From assembly GCA_015207195.1 (NCBI GenBank), contig JADEXJ010000002.1, positions 46,369 through 110,368 on the forward strand: a stretch of 64,000 nt of DNA, given 5' to 3'. The notes beneath the pieces are model-generated. The model was not told the DNA's origin. It ran no database searches and worked only from the letters and a program-made list of their open reading frames with translations. Source of the DNA: Pleurocapsales cyanobacterium LEGE 10410 (GTDB taxonomy: Bacteria; Cyanobacteriota; Cyanobacteriia; Cyanobacteriales; Xenococcaceae). Shown in pieces: positions 34,327-43,969 of this stretch (its first letter is position 1; each line of letters starts with the position of its first letter). The position numbers were made by a program, and so were the translations under genes.

Positions 34327-35130
34327 ATGAAACATAATTTACCCAAGCCGAAGAAAAATAAGCCAGCCTCTGATCCTATCCCATCTCAACCGACTGAAGA
34401 AATAGATCTGACCTATGGTCGTCATGCAGTTTTGGCAGCTTTAAAAGGCGATCGCCAAATCAATCGGATCTGGATTACAGACAAGTTATTAACTCATGGA
34501 CAGTTTTATCCCCTAGTTAAAGAGGCTAAAGCTAACGGAACAATTATCGATGAGGTCGATTCTCGCCGTCTGTCTCAGTTAACCCAGGGGGGCAACCATC
34601 AGGGAATTGCAGCCCAAATTGCTCCCTACACCTATTGGGACTTATCCAAATTAATCGATCGGGCAAAACAAACCCCCGAACCCGTGATTGTTATTGCCGA
34701 CGGCATTGAAGATCCCCATAATCTGGGGGCAATTATCCGCACTGCCGAAGCTTTAGGAGTTCAAGGATTGATTATTCCCCAGCGCAGAGCAGCGGGGGTT
34801 ACTTCAACGGTAATGAAAGTAGCAGCAGGAGCCTTAGAAAATTTAGCGATCGCCAGGGTAGTTAACTTAAATCAGGCTATTACCAAACTCAAAGAAGCGG
34901 GGTTTTGGATTTATGGCACTACCGCCGACACCGATAACCTATTACACCAAACCAACTTTAGTGGTGCGGTAGGTTTGGTAGTAGGCTCGGAAGGCAAAGG
35001 TCTGAGTCAGTTAACCGAAAAAAACTGCGATAAGTTAGTAGCAATTCCTCTAACAGGTCAAACCCCCAGTCTCAACGCCTCCGTCGCAGCAGCGATCGCT
35101 CTTTACGAAGTATTCCGACAAAGACAGTAA
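34327..35130 (+). CDS. rlmB: 23S rRNA (guanosine-2'-O)-methyltransferase RlmB (TrmH/SpoU family)
   Basis: A 267-residue SPOUT methyltransferase. A basic N-tail (about 28 residues) precedes the substrate-binding domain ([12 protein letters not shown]...GNHQGIAAQ) and the knotted catalytic domain with motif 1 [16 protein letters not shown], motif 2 [13 protein letters not shown] and motif 3 [14 protein letters not shown]. The family 2'-O-methylates a guanosine of 23S rRNA. Length and motif order are canonical. Confidence 0.92.
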   Translation: MKHNLPKPKKNKPASDPIPSQPTEEIDLTYGRHAVLAALKGDRQINRIWITDKLLTHGQFYPLVKEAKANGTIIDEVDSRRLSQLTQGGNHQGIAAQIAPYTYWDLSKLIDRAKQTPEPVIVIADGIEDPHNLGAIIRTAEALGVQGLIIPQRRAAGVTSTVMKVAAGALENLAIARVVNLNQAITKLKEAGFWIYGTTADTDNLLHQTNFSGAVGLVVGSEGKGLSQLTEKNCDKLVAIPLTGQTPSLNASVAAAIALYEVFRQRQ

Positions 35131-35182
35131 AAACCAGTAGGGGCGAACCACCATTCGCTCCTGTAGCAACATAGAGTTCAGG

Positions 35183-35530
35183 TTATTTCTCCACAGCGAA
35201 CGAGGTCAAACTACGACTGCGAATTGTAGCTGCGATCGCTTTGAGCCAAGTTTCGGTAATCATTTCTCTAGATAGTTGAAACACGCAGTAGCCTTGTTGC
35301 TGTGCCAAATTGAGCTTCTCATAATCCCGCATTAGGCTCTTTCCCGTGCTGTGTCCTCCTTTGTGCCAGATCTGCCCGTTAATCTCAATCGCTACCCTAC
35401 CAGAAAAATTAACGTAGTCAAACTTGAAGCGTCGCTTAGGAATTAGCCGTACTTCTGTTTCCAAATCCAAGTCGGGAAACAATTCATCCCATAAAAGATC
35501 GAACTCAAATTCTAAGCTACTAATACTCAT
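35183..35530 (-). CDS. PD-(D/E)XK-like endonuclease domain protein
   Basis: A 115-residue protein. FDYVNFSGRVAIEINGQIWHKGGHSTG contains, in pieces, the D...E-x-N core of the restriction-endonuclease-like fold: D39 in KFDYV, then E50 in AIEING, with H and K residues following, and YEKLNLAQQQGYCVFQLS as the usual helix-strand after the core. It resembles the small VSR/DUF559-like nucleases found in phages and mobile DNA. It lies 337 bp from, and divergent to, the small gene-ATPase pair. Confidence 0.6.
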   Translation of the reverse strand: MSISSLEFEFDLLWDELFPDLDLETEVRLIPKRRFKFDYVNFSGRVAIEINGQIWHKGGHSTGKSLMRDYEKLNLAQQQGYCVFQLSREMITETWLKAIAATIRSRSLTSFAVEK

Positions 35531-35867
35531 CGGTTAAATCCAGCATTTTTTTTACCGAGGATAACCTTTTTTATTCCTATTGACCAACTCAATATAATAT
35601 AAACATCTCTACAAATTGAACCTAAAACTAGAAGACAAACAGAAAAATCATCTGCGTTCATCTGCGTTTATCTGCGCGACGGACGCGACGTAAGGAGCTA
35701 ATCCTTTAGGGGACTTTTCTAATCTTCCAAATTAAATTCAATACAATATTAAGTTAAGCTAATCATAAAACCTAATACTAATTATCTTTAATTTAACCTG
35801 TTAAATAGATATAGGACTATACCAAAAATAACTAATATTATTTACAAATGCTTCAACTTCAAATTCT
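35531..35867. other. Gene-free stretch between nuclease-like gene and ATPase operon
   Basis: Contains a third copy of the ATCTGCGTTCATCTGCG repeat (35650-35677), joined to a CCTTTAGG-type fragment (35678-35712). The last 150 bp are AT-rich and should hold the promoter of the downstream operon; TATAAT-like boxes are numerous and I cannot choose one. Confidence 0.5.
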
Positions 35868-36047
35868 ATGAATAAAAAAAATCAATCAGATTTAACTTCG
35901 ATACAAGAGCCAATTACCAACGCCCCCACAGAAGTCAAGCAGGTAATCGAGCAGGTATTAAAAATAGAAAAAGACAAATTATACTTAAAAACTCCCCGCA
36001 ATATTAACGAAGATATTTTAAATATTATCAAAAAAGTCGTGCAATGA
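35868..36047 (+). CDS. Small protein (59 residues) coupled to DndD-like ATPase
   Basis: An open frame from ATG 35868 to TGA 36045-36047 encodes 59 residues beginning MNKKNQSDLTSIQEP and ending NIIKKVVQ. It is lysine-rich and probably helical at both ends (EVKQVIEQVLKIEKDK; EDILNIIKK). Its stop overlaps the ATPase ATG by four bases (ATGA at 36044), the same coupling seen in the genuine operons of this window, which is the main reason to believe it. No Shine-Dalgarno stands out. I do not recognise a family. A partner subunit or regulator of the ATPase is the natural inference. Confidence 0.65.
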   Translation: MNKKNQSDLTSIQEPITNAPTEVKQVIEQVLKIEKDKLYLKTPRNINEDILNIIKKVVQ

Positions 36048-38110
36048 AGCTCAACTATTTACAACTGTGCAACTTCAGACAGTTCTATGGCAAGACTCCA
36101 CAGATTAAGTTTGCCAGTGGCGATCGCAACACGACAGTTATTCATGGCAACAACGGCGCGGGAAAAACGACAATTCTCAATGCTTTTACCTGGGTGCTAT
36201 ATGAGAAGTTCACCCCAGCTTTTGCTTCTCCTGAGTTATTAATCAATCAGCGGGCGATCGCCGAAGCCCAAGCACAACAGGCAGTAGAATGCTGGGTAGA
36301 ATTACAGTTTGAGCATGACCGCAAGCTCTACCAATTAAAGCGTAAGTGTTACGCCAGCAAAAACTCAGATCGAGTGCAGTATAGCCAGACTAAGCTATTT
36401 ATGCTGGTGGCGGGGGATGATGGACGTTGGTATCCACCCCTAGAAGCACCAGAAGATATTATTGGGAGAATTTTACCAGGCAGTTTGCACCAGTATTTTT
36501 TCTTTGACGGCGAACGAATCGATAGCTTTTTCCGTCAGAATCATGACTACAACATTGCCGAAGATACTAAAGAGTTGTTGGGAGTCAAGATTTTAGATCG
36601 GGCGATCGACCACCTAAAGAAAGCCAAAAGAAGTCTCCAAGAAGAGTTACAGGAATTAGGAGATGCTCGCACCAAAGAGTTGTTGAGCGAACAGATTAAG
36701 CTAGAGAAACAAAGCGAAGAGATTAAACAGCGTCTGGCAGAAATTATTGTCGAAGTAGATCGGTTGGAATCACAAAAAGCTAATTTATCCCGACAGCTAT
36801 TAGAAATTAGTGGGGCGGACGAAATCCAAAAGCTCAAGCTAAAGTTAGTCAAACAGCAAGCCTCAGTTAAAAAGAATATTATTCAAAGCAAAAGCAGGCT
36901 CAAAAAACTATTATCTCAAGATAGCTACCTGGTGTTTATTCCAGCCATAACCGACAATTTTTTTAAGCTACTGCAAACATTACGCGATCGCGATCAATTA
37001 TCCAGTGGACTAAAGCAAGAGTTTGTGCGACAACTACTCCAACAGCAACGCTGTCTCTGTGGCGAAACTTTGTCCCCCGATACCGATTCCTACAACAACG
37101 TCAAATCTTGGCTAAAAAAGGTCGAACTAAAGAATGTCGAAGAGTCGGCTATCCGCTTGGAAACACAGACTGGCAAAATCGAGTCCCAGTCAGATAATTT
37201 TTGGCAGCAGCTAGACCAACAGCAAGAGGAAATCAAGCACCTCTATTTAGAGCTTAACCGCATCGAAGCAGAGTTGTCCCAAGCCAATCAACAGCTTGCC
37301 AGCTATCCCAACCGCAATACCCAACAGCTACAGCGAAGCATAGAAACCATCGAAAATCAGCTAAAAAGCTTAATTTTAGAACAGGGCGAACACAAACAGC
37401 AACAGAGCGATCGCGCTAAAGAGTTGGACAAACTCAGCCAGAAAATAGCGCGACACCAACTAACAGAAAACAAGCAACAACTAGCTCAAAAGCGCATTAC
37501 CACAGCTCAAGAAGCGATCGATAGATTAAGTGAGGTCAGAAAACGTCTAGAACAACAATTTCGTTTAGCTTTAGAACAAAAAGTCCAGGAAATATTTAGT
37601 TTCATCTCGTATACTCCCTATATTCCCAAACTCAGCAGTGATTATAGGCTAACCTTAATTGAAAACACCTCTGGAGTAGAAGTTCCCGTTGCTGCTTCTA
37701 CTGGAGAAAACCAAATCTTAAGTTTGTCGTTCATCGGGGGAATTATCAATCGCGTCAGACAATGGAGTCAGCGCAACACTCTTATGGGCTACGATAGCAG
37801 CACCTTTCCCATAGTTATGGACTCCCCCTTCGGTAGCTTAGACCAAATTTATCGACGACAGGTAACCAAAGCTATTCCCCAATTGGCTAACCAATTAATT
37901 GTTTTGGTGACTAAAACTCAATGGCACGGAGAGGTGGAGACAGAAACAGATCGGCGAATTGGTCGAGAATACGTGCTAACCTATTACTCTCCTAAAACCA
38001 ATTGTGAACCAGACAGGATTAATTTGAACCAGGAAAATTATCTTTTAGTTAAACGTAGTTTGAATAATTTTGAGTATACGGAAATTGTTCCCGTAGAGAG
38101 GGAAAATTAA
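36044..38110 (+). CDS. DndD/Rad50-like AAA (SMC-type) ATPase
   Basis: A 688-residue SMC-like ATPase. Walker A is IHGNNGAGKTTILNAF (33-48). YFFFDGERIDSFF near residue 150 is typical of DndD, the ATPase of the DNA phosphorothioation system. Two coiled-coil arms (about 195-285 and 365-500) surround a single CLCGE at the tip, like half of a zinc hook. The C-terminal lobe has a signature-like STGENQILSLSFIGG and Walker B/D-loop IVMDSPFGSLD. No dndB, dndC, dndE or dptFGH gene is present, so this is an orphan. A defence or DNA-repair role is inferred from family and the nuclease-like neighbour. Confidence 0.8.
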   Translation: MKLNYLQLCNFRQFYGKTPQIKFASGDRNTTVIHGNNGAGKTTILNAFTWVLYEKFTPAFASPELLINQRAIAEAQAQQAVECWVELQFEHDRKLYQLKRKCYASKNSDRVQYSQTKLFMLVAGDDGRWYPPLEAPEDIIGRILPGSLHQYFFFDGERIDSFFRQNHDYNIAEDTKELLGVKILDRAIDHLKKAKRSLQEELQELGDARTKELLSEQIKLEKQSEEIKQRLAEIIVEVDRLESQKANLSRQLLEISGADEIQKLKLKLVKQQASVKKNIIQSKSRLKKLLSQDSYLVFIPAITDNFFKLLQTLRDRDQLSSGLKQEFVRQLLQQQRCLCGETLSPDTDSYNNVKSWLKKVELKNVEESAIRLETQTGKIESQSDNFWQQLDQQQEEIKHLYLELNRIEAELSQANQQLASYPNRNTQQLQRSIETIENQLKSLILEQGEHKQQQSDRAKELDKLSQKIARHQLTENKQQLAQKRITTAQEAIDRLSEVRKRLEQQFRLALEQKVQEIFSFISYTPYIPKLSSDYRLTLIENTSGVEVPVAASTGENQILSLSFIGGIINRVRQWSQRNTLMGYDSSTFPIVMDSPFGSLDQIYRRQVTKAIPQLANQLIVLVTKTQWHGEVETETDRRIGREYVLTYYSPKTNCEPDRINLNQENYLLVKRSLNNFEYTEIVPVEREN

Positions 38111-38215
38111 TAATTATTTCTAATAGTTAAGACGGGCGTAATTGAGTTATAACAGTGTAGATCGAGTGTTTCATCAAGCCATAGGCAACTACAGGGGAAG
38201 ATTAGGAGTATAAAA

Positions 38216-38854
38216 ATGCTTTTCTTAGATCATACGCAGATAAAGTATTGCAAAGTAAAAAACCAAGACCAAACTCTATCGGGCGTAATCTACAACAACA
38301 ATTTGTTTATCAGAGACAAAGCTTTTCCTAAAGAAGAGATGGAAGCAGCTATTAAAGAATGTCGGGAAGAATACCTAGACCATGAAGAACGCTCCCAAAT
38401 TCCTACTTTGCTGATCAAAGAAAAAAACTCTGTTGGTATTTGGCTACAAAACAACCGATACAAATCAAACATTGTCTCTACTTCTGACGCTCAACAACAA
38501 TCTTCCACTATCCAAACAGCTGCGGTTAAAAAATCTGGAACATCTAAAGAAAGTTTAAACCGTATTAGCGTCAGACAGTTAGCGTCGGAAATGCGTTCGG
38601 AAAAAGGAGTGGAAATTAAAACTCGCAGGCATAAATTGAAGCTATATCAGCGTTGCTTTTTAGGAAATGAAGCAGTCGATTGGATTGCCAAACGAGCTAA
38701 AGTTTCTCCAGAAGAGGCGATCGCTTTAGGTCAAAAAATGATCGACAAAGAAATTTTTCATCATATTTTTGATGAACACCAGTTTAAAAATGAGGACTTG
38801 CTTTATCGTTTTTATGAAGATGAAGGCAAAAGTATTTGGAATAGCTCTTTGTAA
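38216..38854 (+). CDS. DEP-domain protein
   Basis: A 212-residue protein. The C-terminal 90 residues form a DEP domain: LASEMRSEKGVEIKTRRHKLKLY, RCFLGNEAVDWIAKRAKVS with the diagnostic G-x-E-x-V-D-W-I, and KEIFHHIFDEHQFKNEDLLYRF. The N-terminal 90 residues (IKYCKVKNQDQTLSGVIYNN) are unrecognised and joined by a Ser/Thr-rich linker. DEP domains in eukaryotes bind membranes or receptors; in cyanobacteria their role is open. AGGAG at 38204-38208 supports ATG 38216. It follows the ATPase after 105 bp and might share its transcript. Confidence 0.8.
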   Translation: MLFLDHTQIKYCKVKNQDQTLSGVIYNNNLFIRDKAFPKEEMEAAIKECREEYLDHEERSQIPTLLIKEKNSVGIWLQNNRYKSNIVSTSDAQQQSSTIQTAAVKKSGTSKESLNRISVRQLASEMRSEKGVEIKTRRHKLKLYQRCFLGNEAVDWIAKRAKVSPEEAIALGQKMIDKEIFHHIFDEHQFKNEDLLYRFYEDEGKSIWNSSL

Positions 38855-39054
38855 GTTTGGAGTCCTAACTAATCAACAGACTAGTATTAAAATACTAAAA
38901 CATATAGTCATTCTAAAAAGAAACCACAAGTTTTAGTCACCGAAATTTGATTGGCTTTAACCCTACTAACTACTAACTACCAACTACTAACAAAAAGCTA
39001 GTCAATCATAAGGAAATCAATTGAAATAACTATACCACAATGTAACCTAGTTTT

Positions 39055-40314
39055 CTAAGCTAAAAAATCGAGATTGCTAGCGAGTTCATAGCCAGGAAAA
39101 ACTCGACTTAAGCTCTCATCATCGAGGGATAAATGTTGTTGCAAAATAAGTGAAAGTACTTCTCTAAAATCCGTTGTTACGGGTAAATCTCTGTTTTCGT
39201 TCAATTTAGATTGGCTTAAGCCTTGCCACTGTCCGTAGACATTTCCTCCGCGAATTGCTCCTCCCAGAAGCCACATAGCGTTGCCATATCCATGATCTGT
39301 CCCCTTATTCCCGTTTTCTCTAACCGTTCTGCCAAATTCTGACATCACCACGATTACAGTATCGGCAAGGATTGGCTCTAATCCTTGAGTTAGGGTGACT
39401 AAACCTTCTGCCAAAGAGGGAAGCAACCGATCGAAGACAGGATTTTGATTGATATGGGTATCCCAACCACCAACCTGCATAAAGGCTAGCTGAGTTTTGG
39501 CATTGCCTACCATTAGTTTGGCTACTTCAGCAGCATCATCAACAAAGGCGTTGGCACTTTTTGCACCACGAGAAGCGGACATCATTTCTTGAGTCAGGTC
39601 AGTCAAAACTATTTCTCTGGCTTTTCTGCCATTTTGATAGGCTTTGCTCAAAGTATCCGTACCACTGTATAAATTACTAAAAGCTTGGTGAACCAGAGGT
39701 CGATCTGTGGGAATTGGTGCTGCGGAATTTTTTCCAGGCTTGATACTGGCGATCGCCATTTCTCCTTTTAGTATATATGGGGTAGTTACGCCTACGTTGA
39801 GTGCTTGAGTCGGCATATCTTGGGGTAATTCAGCTAAAAGCCGATTCATCCAGCCGTTTTTCGTATTTTTTATTCCAGGCGTACCACTTTCTAGATAGTC
39901 CTGAGCCTGAAAATGAGAACGTTCTACTACTGGAGAACCAACAGCTTGAACAAAAGCTAAGTTTTTTGAATCCCACAGAGGCACTAAATCTGCTAGTTTG
40001 GGGTGCAAACCATAAAAGCCATCAAGATCGATCGCACCATCTTTTTTATGAGGGTAGGGAACGGCAATAGTTGGTCTAGCTTCGTAGTATTCGGCTTCTT
40101 GATGAGGAACAACAATATTCAAGCCGTCAACTGCGCCACGCAAAAAAATTACCACTAAACGCTTACGATTAGTTGCGGATTTGACCCCCCGCGCTACCCA
40201 ACTATTCATACCTACGGGAACTAAGATTCCAGCCGTTGCCAAACCTGCTGCGGTCAAAAATTTTCTTCTTTTCATGTTTAGATAATTCAAATAAGATACT
40301 CTACCCGAACTCAT
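39055..40314 (-). CDS. DUF1501 protein with twin-arginine signal
   Basis: A 419-residue exported protein. The Tat motif is KRRKFLTAAGLATAGI (residues 15-30). The DUF1501 domain has RLVVIFLRGAVDGLNIVVPH at the start, ERSHFQAQDYLESGTPG, and late blocks VVMSEFGRTVRENGNKGTDHGYG and MWLLGGAIRGG. The family is related to sulfatase/alkaline phosphatase-like proteins and nearly always pairs with DUF1800. The ATG at 40314 overlaps the DUF1800 stop by 4 bp; a second Met at 40275 lies directly before the Tat motif. Function is unknown; secretion of a large extracellular or surface component has been suggested for such pairs. Confidence 0.88.
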   Translation of the reverse strand: MSSGRVSYLNYLNMKRRKFLTAAGLATAGILVPVGMNSWVARGVKSATNRKRLVVIFLRGAVDGLNIVVPHQEAEYYEARPTIAVPYPHKKDGAIDLDGFYGLHPKLADLVPLWDSKNLAFVQAVGSPVVERSHFQAQDYLESGTPGIKNTKNGWMNRLLAELPQDMPTQALNVGVTTPYILKGEMAIASIKPGKNSAAPIPTDRPLVHQAFSNLYSGTDTLSKAYQNGRKAREIVLTDLTQEMMSASRGAKSANAFVDDAAEVAKLMVGNAKTQLAFMQVGGWDTHINQNPVFDRLLPSLAEGLVTLTQGLEPILADTVIVVMSEFGRTVRENGNKGTDHGYGNAMWLLGGAIRGGNVYGQWQGLSQSKLNENRDLPVTTDFREVLSLILQQHLSLDDESLSRVFPGYELASNLDFLA

Positions 40315-41798
40315 CGATACATCGCTTCTGGACTTCCCATCATCAAAGCCGATCGCAGCTTGGGCGGAGTTTTAGCAATCACCTGTTTTGTACGTTCTGA
40401 AAGCTCGCCAGAATTGCGCTGCAACTGTTTGTATGGGATAGAATAGCCTGGGTTTAAAGTTCCTCTAGCGATCGCCGTTGCAAAACCCGTTCTTTGCAAC
40501 ATTGCTTGCGGGTTTAGCCAAGCCGATTGAGTATTTTTATAACCAGTGGGCAAAGGACATCGATATACTGGCATTGATAACTGTTGTAACATACCTCGAA
40601 TCCGTTTGAAGTTGGGCTGCTCAATTTCTGCCATCCGCACCAAAGAAACTATGTATTGATAGGGGGTCGTAAATTTCTGCTGGTAATATTGAGGGTCGTT
40701 GAATTCCGCGCTATGAATTAAAGTATCTAAAACAACTTTAATATTGCCGTCACTATCGAGAAACTTCTGAGCTAGTCTGTCTACCAGGCTCGACGGTGGG
40801 CGATCGCTGACGAAATATTCTGCCAGCTTGTAACTGATATGATGGGCGGTTGCGGGATGGCTTGCCAAAATATCGAGAGCTTGTTCACCTTCTTTAATGC
40901 CGTTAGCCGCAATTTTATGCCCTAAAAATGTTTTGTCATGGCGATCGTGACGGTTTTTATAGAAGAAAAAGCCTTTTTTATCTCCTCTTTTACCCTCGTA
41001 ATCTACACCCCAACCAGTAAAAATCCTAGCCAAGGCTATTACGTCATCTTGAGTATAGCCACCATCTACCCCCATGGTGTGCAGTTCCATTAACTCGCGA
41101 GCATAGTTTTCATTTAAACCCAGTTTTCCTCTTATTCCCACAGGACTATCTGGGGCAGTATTTTTTTTATTATCTAAGTAAATTATCATGGCTGGATGTC
41201 TTGCCGTAACTGCCAACAAGTCACGGAAGTTACCCAAAGCGTGAGGTCGAATTTTTTGTTCGTAGTCGCTCAACCACAGCCTAATATCTCCCTTGTCTGC
41301 ATAAATATTGAAGTGATTAAACCAAAAATCTACCATTACCTCCTTTAACTGACGGGAAGAATAGATTGCCCTAGCCAAGTGAGCATTTATTGCTTCATCT
41401 CTGGCTTTAGTATTCATTTCTCTAATCTCTTGGCGTATTTTCTGCTTCTGCTCAATAGACAACCCAGAATTACGTACTTTTTTTCGATTGGCGTTAACTT
41501 TTTTTTGCAGTTCGGTTGGCTTCTGATGAATCAAACTAAGCTTGGCTAAATAATTATTTAAAATGGGAGGCTCCTCGACCAACTCAGGAGTAAGCTGAGA
41601 CTGAATATAAGCCTCGATTCCTTCAGCTTTTACCTGCTGCATTTGTTCTGAGGTTACACCGAAGCTCAATCTTTCCAAAATATGCCTTTGGTGAGCCTGA
41701 GATAGTTCGCTATTAGCCTCTGCTCGATTAATCAAACCCAACCACAATATTAAGCTAAAAAGTAATATTCCTGTCCAATACTGTAATTTTTGCCTCAT
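40311..41798 (-). CDS. DUF1800 protein
   Basis: A 495-residue exported protein with a signal peptide (QYWTGILLFSLILWLGLINRAEA, in part, ending AEA-N). Landmarks of DUF1800 are HILERLSFGVT, VDFWFNHFNIYADKGD, RKLGLNENYARELMELHTMGVDGGYT (in parts), ARIFTGWGVDY and FVSDRPP. It is translated just before, and overlapping with, the DUF1501 gene. The molecular role of the pair is not established. A strongly basic central region (residues 120-150, KKVRNSGLSIEQKQKIRQE) is predicted to be coiled. Confidence 0.88.
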   Translation of the reverse strand: MRQKLQYWTGILLFSLILWLGLINRAEANSELSQAHQRHILERLSFGVTSEQMQQVKAEGIEAYIQSQLTPELVEEPPILNNYLAKLSLIHQKPTELQKKVNANRKKVRNSGLSIEQKQKIRQEIREMNTKARDEAINAHLARAIYSSRQLKEVMVDFWFNHFNIYADKGDIRLWLSDYEQKIRPHALGNFRDLLAVTARHPAMIIYLDNKKNTAPDSPVGIRGKLGLNENYARELMELHTMGVDGGYTQDDVIALARIFTGWGVDYEGKRGDKKGFFFYKNRHDRHDKTFLGHKIAANGIKEGEQALDILASHPATAHHISYKLAEYFVSDRPPSSLVDRLAQKFLDSDGNIKVVLDTLIHSAEFNDPQYYQQKFTTPYQYIVSLVRMAEIEQPNFKRIRGMLQQLSMPVYRCPLPTGYKNTQSAWLNPQAMLQRTGFATAIARGTLNPGYSIPYKQLQRNSGELSERTKQVIAKTPPKLRSALMMGSPEAMYR

Positions 41799-42136
41799 AA
41801 TTCGCGACTTTTTTTGTTTGGCATTATAGCCTTGATTTTGTAAAACTTTTATTGTTTGCTGACTAACTTTTTTCTATTATTCAAACCGCAATTACTAATA
41901 CTTGACGCTCCTGAGCTTGACTATTATTGAGATAAAAAAAGTTATGTAAATAATAGTTGCTTTTATGAGAAGAAGTGAATCAATATTCTATATTATTAAC
42001 TACAAAGCTGGCAGACCAATTGGAAGCTATATATTGTACATATACGATGATCCCTAAATGTTTTTAGTAGTTGTATTAGTTTCTAATCTCGGTTTTAGCT
42101 ATAAATTCATCTATAAAATACAGGAAATCATAAATT

Positions 42137-42244
42137 ATGAAAGCTTCTTCTAATTTAGGACAATCAGTTACGTTGGCAATACTTTTAGCTTTGACCAGTC
42201 TAGGCGTAATTATCGTAATGTCCCTGGCTAGCAATCACATTTAA
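42137..42244 (+). CDS. Candidate single-span membrane microprotein (35 residues)
   Basis: ATG 42137 to TAA 42244 encodes MKASSNLGQSVTLAIL followed by LALTSLGVIIVMSLASNHI: a short polar N-terminus, one transmembrane helix of about 22 residues and a short tail. AGGA at 42122-42125 precedes it. Cyanobacteria have many such one-helix subunits in photosynthetic and NDH complexes; I cannot match this to a known one. The 914-bp gap 41799-42712 between divergent neighbours is otherwise AT-rich. Confidence 0.45.
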   Translation: MKASSNLGQSVTLAILLALTSLGVIIVMSLASNHI

Positions 42245-42712
42245 GGCGATCGCTATAGCAACAGTTTTTAAAACAGTAAATTGCCATTATTTGCTTAAAC
42301 TTAACCAAATTCATTGATTAACTGGACTTCTTGGAGCAACTCGATTGTTGTATTTTTAAAGCAAGAAGTCCAATTTAAATTTAATAATTTAATATTTTTG
42401 ACCACAGTTAAGTTAGGTAGGCACAATAATTTATCACACCCAAACATCTTATTTCTTTCCTAACGGGCGTGGAACATGCGCCGTGAGAGGACGCGTTTCC
42501 GCCCGCTCTCCCCAACTCCCCAATTCCCTAACTCCCCAACTCCCTAAGCTTAATTACCCCACCTACTTATATCCTTCAAGTTTATTAGTTTCTTCTTACT
42601 CATACTGCCCAGTTAGGCATAAAAATTGTTCATCACCGCCAGTAGAAAAGCTAGTTGGAATCAAATGATTGTCAAATAATCTCTGATGGCAAAATCGATC
42701 GCCCTACCGAAC
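42245..42712. other. Gene-free stretch with degenerate repeats
   Basis: Contains a GTTTTTAAAACAG-like hairpin shortly after the microprotein, then CCCAACTCC/CCCTAACTCC heptamer repeats (42509-42547). A 61-codon frame from 42483 is composed of these repeats and I do not count it as a gene. Confidence 0.5.
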
Positions 42713-43969
42713 CTATCGGCTTTCAGTTACTGATTCTGGCAAAATAGTTTTAGAGACTAAGCGGTTTTTTTTGCGATCGCCTTGGGACAGATCTTTACCA
42801 ATCTGCAACCGAGTCGCATTAGATTGCAAGATTGTTGCCCCTTGTTTGTCTCCCAATTGTAGGGCGGTTTTGGCAGCAGTTTGCAGCATAGTGGCTGCGC
42901 CAGAGCGATCGCCAGCCTGTAGTTTTGCTTCGGCAATCTGAGTTTGCCGATACTTAGCCAAAGTCCAAACATGATTTTGTACAGTATCGTTTGGTTGTGG
43001 CTGATACTGTTCTTGAGACTCTAGTTCCACAGCAATAACGTCAGAATATAAATTAAGCTGATTTTTACCTGGGTCATCATAACGTAGCTGAACCGCAGCA
43101 ATTTTATGTTTGCCTGAGGGTAACTGATTAATATAAAAATTAATTAAAATTATTCTCGGTCGAGAGATCATTAAATCTCCCAGACGAACGGCAAAATAAT
43201 TGCCTTCTAGCTGAATGGGCAATTCGATAGTTTCAGGAGCTACTTGAGCCACAGGCTTTAGTTCGGCTAATCTTGCTTTCGGTGTCAGCTCAACGGTGAG
43301 CAGGCTATTGGTCAAGCCTACAGATTGGGCGCGAGCAAATAAACGCTTAAACTCAAAAACTACTTGATTGGGCTGCTCAATATAAGCTAAAGTTCCCTGT
43401 GCCAGATCGGAAATTTGCTCTAAAACATTTTGATTCCAGTGTTCTCCAAAGCCTAAACTGTCAATAGTAATATTATGTTCTGCCGATAGTTCTGCCAGCC
43501 TGAGACAGCGATCGTCATCGCCATGTTCATTTTCTCCATCGGTAAGTAAAAAGATGCGAGAAACACAATGTTGATTATGAGCTGCAATTTCTTTCATCCC
43601 CAACCTCAACCCTTCGTCGATTGAAGTTCCTCCATCGGCAACAATTAGCCTAATTTTCTGGTTGATTGATTCAATGTCGGTAACTGGCTGGCTAGGAACG
43701 ATTACTTTTGCTCGATGATTAAAAACAACAATACTAAGGCGATCGCCTGGCTTGAGCTGTTCAACAATGCTGATTGCTGCTTCTTTAACCATTTCCAATG
43801 GTTTAGCCGTCATTGAACCACTACAATCTAGAACCAAACACAAATTCAGCGGTAGTTCCCGAACTGGAGTATCAGAACGAGCAGATATTATTAAAGATAG
43901 CTGACGCTGACTGTTGTTCGACCGTGCATCAAGATGAGGATCGCTTAAAAAAGACTGTAAACCAATCAT
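42713..43969 (-). CDS. VWA-domain protein
   Basis: A 418-residue cytoplasmic-looking protein. The von Willebrand A domain (about 38-215) has an intact metal site: D48-x-S50-x-S52 in LVLDCSGSM, T115 in ADGGTSIDEG and D144 in LLTDGENEHG. After it comes a beta-rich domain (220-335) and a helical C-terminus with LAKYRQTQIAEAKLQAGDRSGAA split in two. There is no signal peptide or transmembrane helix, so it probably bridges protein partners in the cytosol. The partner is unknown and the neighbours give no hint. Confidence 0.85.
   Translation of the reverse strand: MIGLQSFLSDPHLDARSNNSQRQLSLIISARSDTPVRELPLNLCLVLDCSGSMTAKPLEMVKEAAISIVEQLKPGDRLSIVVFNHRAKVIVPSQPVTDIESINQKIRLIVADGGTSIDEGLRLGMKEIAAHNQHCVSRIFLLTDGENEHGDDDRCLRLAELSAEHNITIDSLGFGEHWNQNVLEQISDLAQGTLAYIEQPNQVVFEFKRLFARAQSVGLTNSLLTVELTPKARLAELKPVAQVAPETIELPIQLEGNYFAVRLGDLMISRPRIILINFYINQLPSGKHKIAAVQLRYDDPGKNQLNLYSDVIAVELESQEQYQPQPNDTVQNHVWTLAKYRQTQIAEAKLQAGDRSGAATMLQTAAKTALQLGDKQGATILQSNATRLQIGKDLSQGDRKKNRLVSKTILPESVTESR

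Noticed and set aside
36044..38110. Complete Dnd phosphorothioation locus
   Set aside because: Only a DndD-like ATPase is present; no cysteine desulfurase, DndC, DndE or Dpt gene is in the surrounding 20 kb.
42483..42668. 61-codon plus-strand frame
   Set aside because: Pro/Ser/Leu-rich translation of CCCAACTCC-type repeats, no ribosome site and no coding character.
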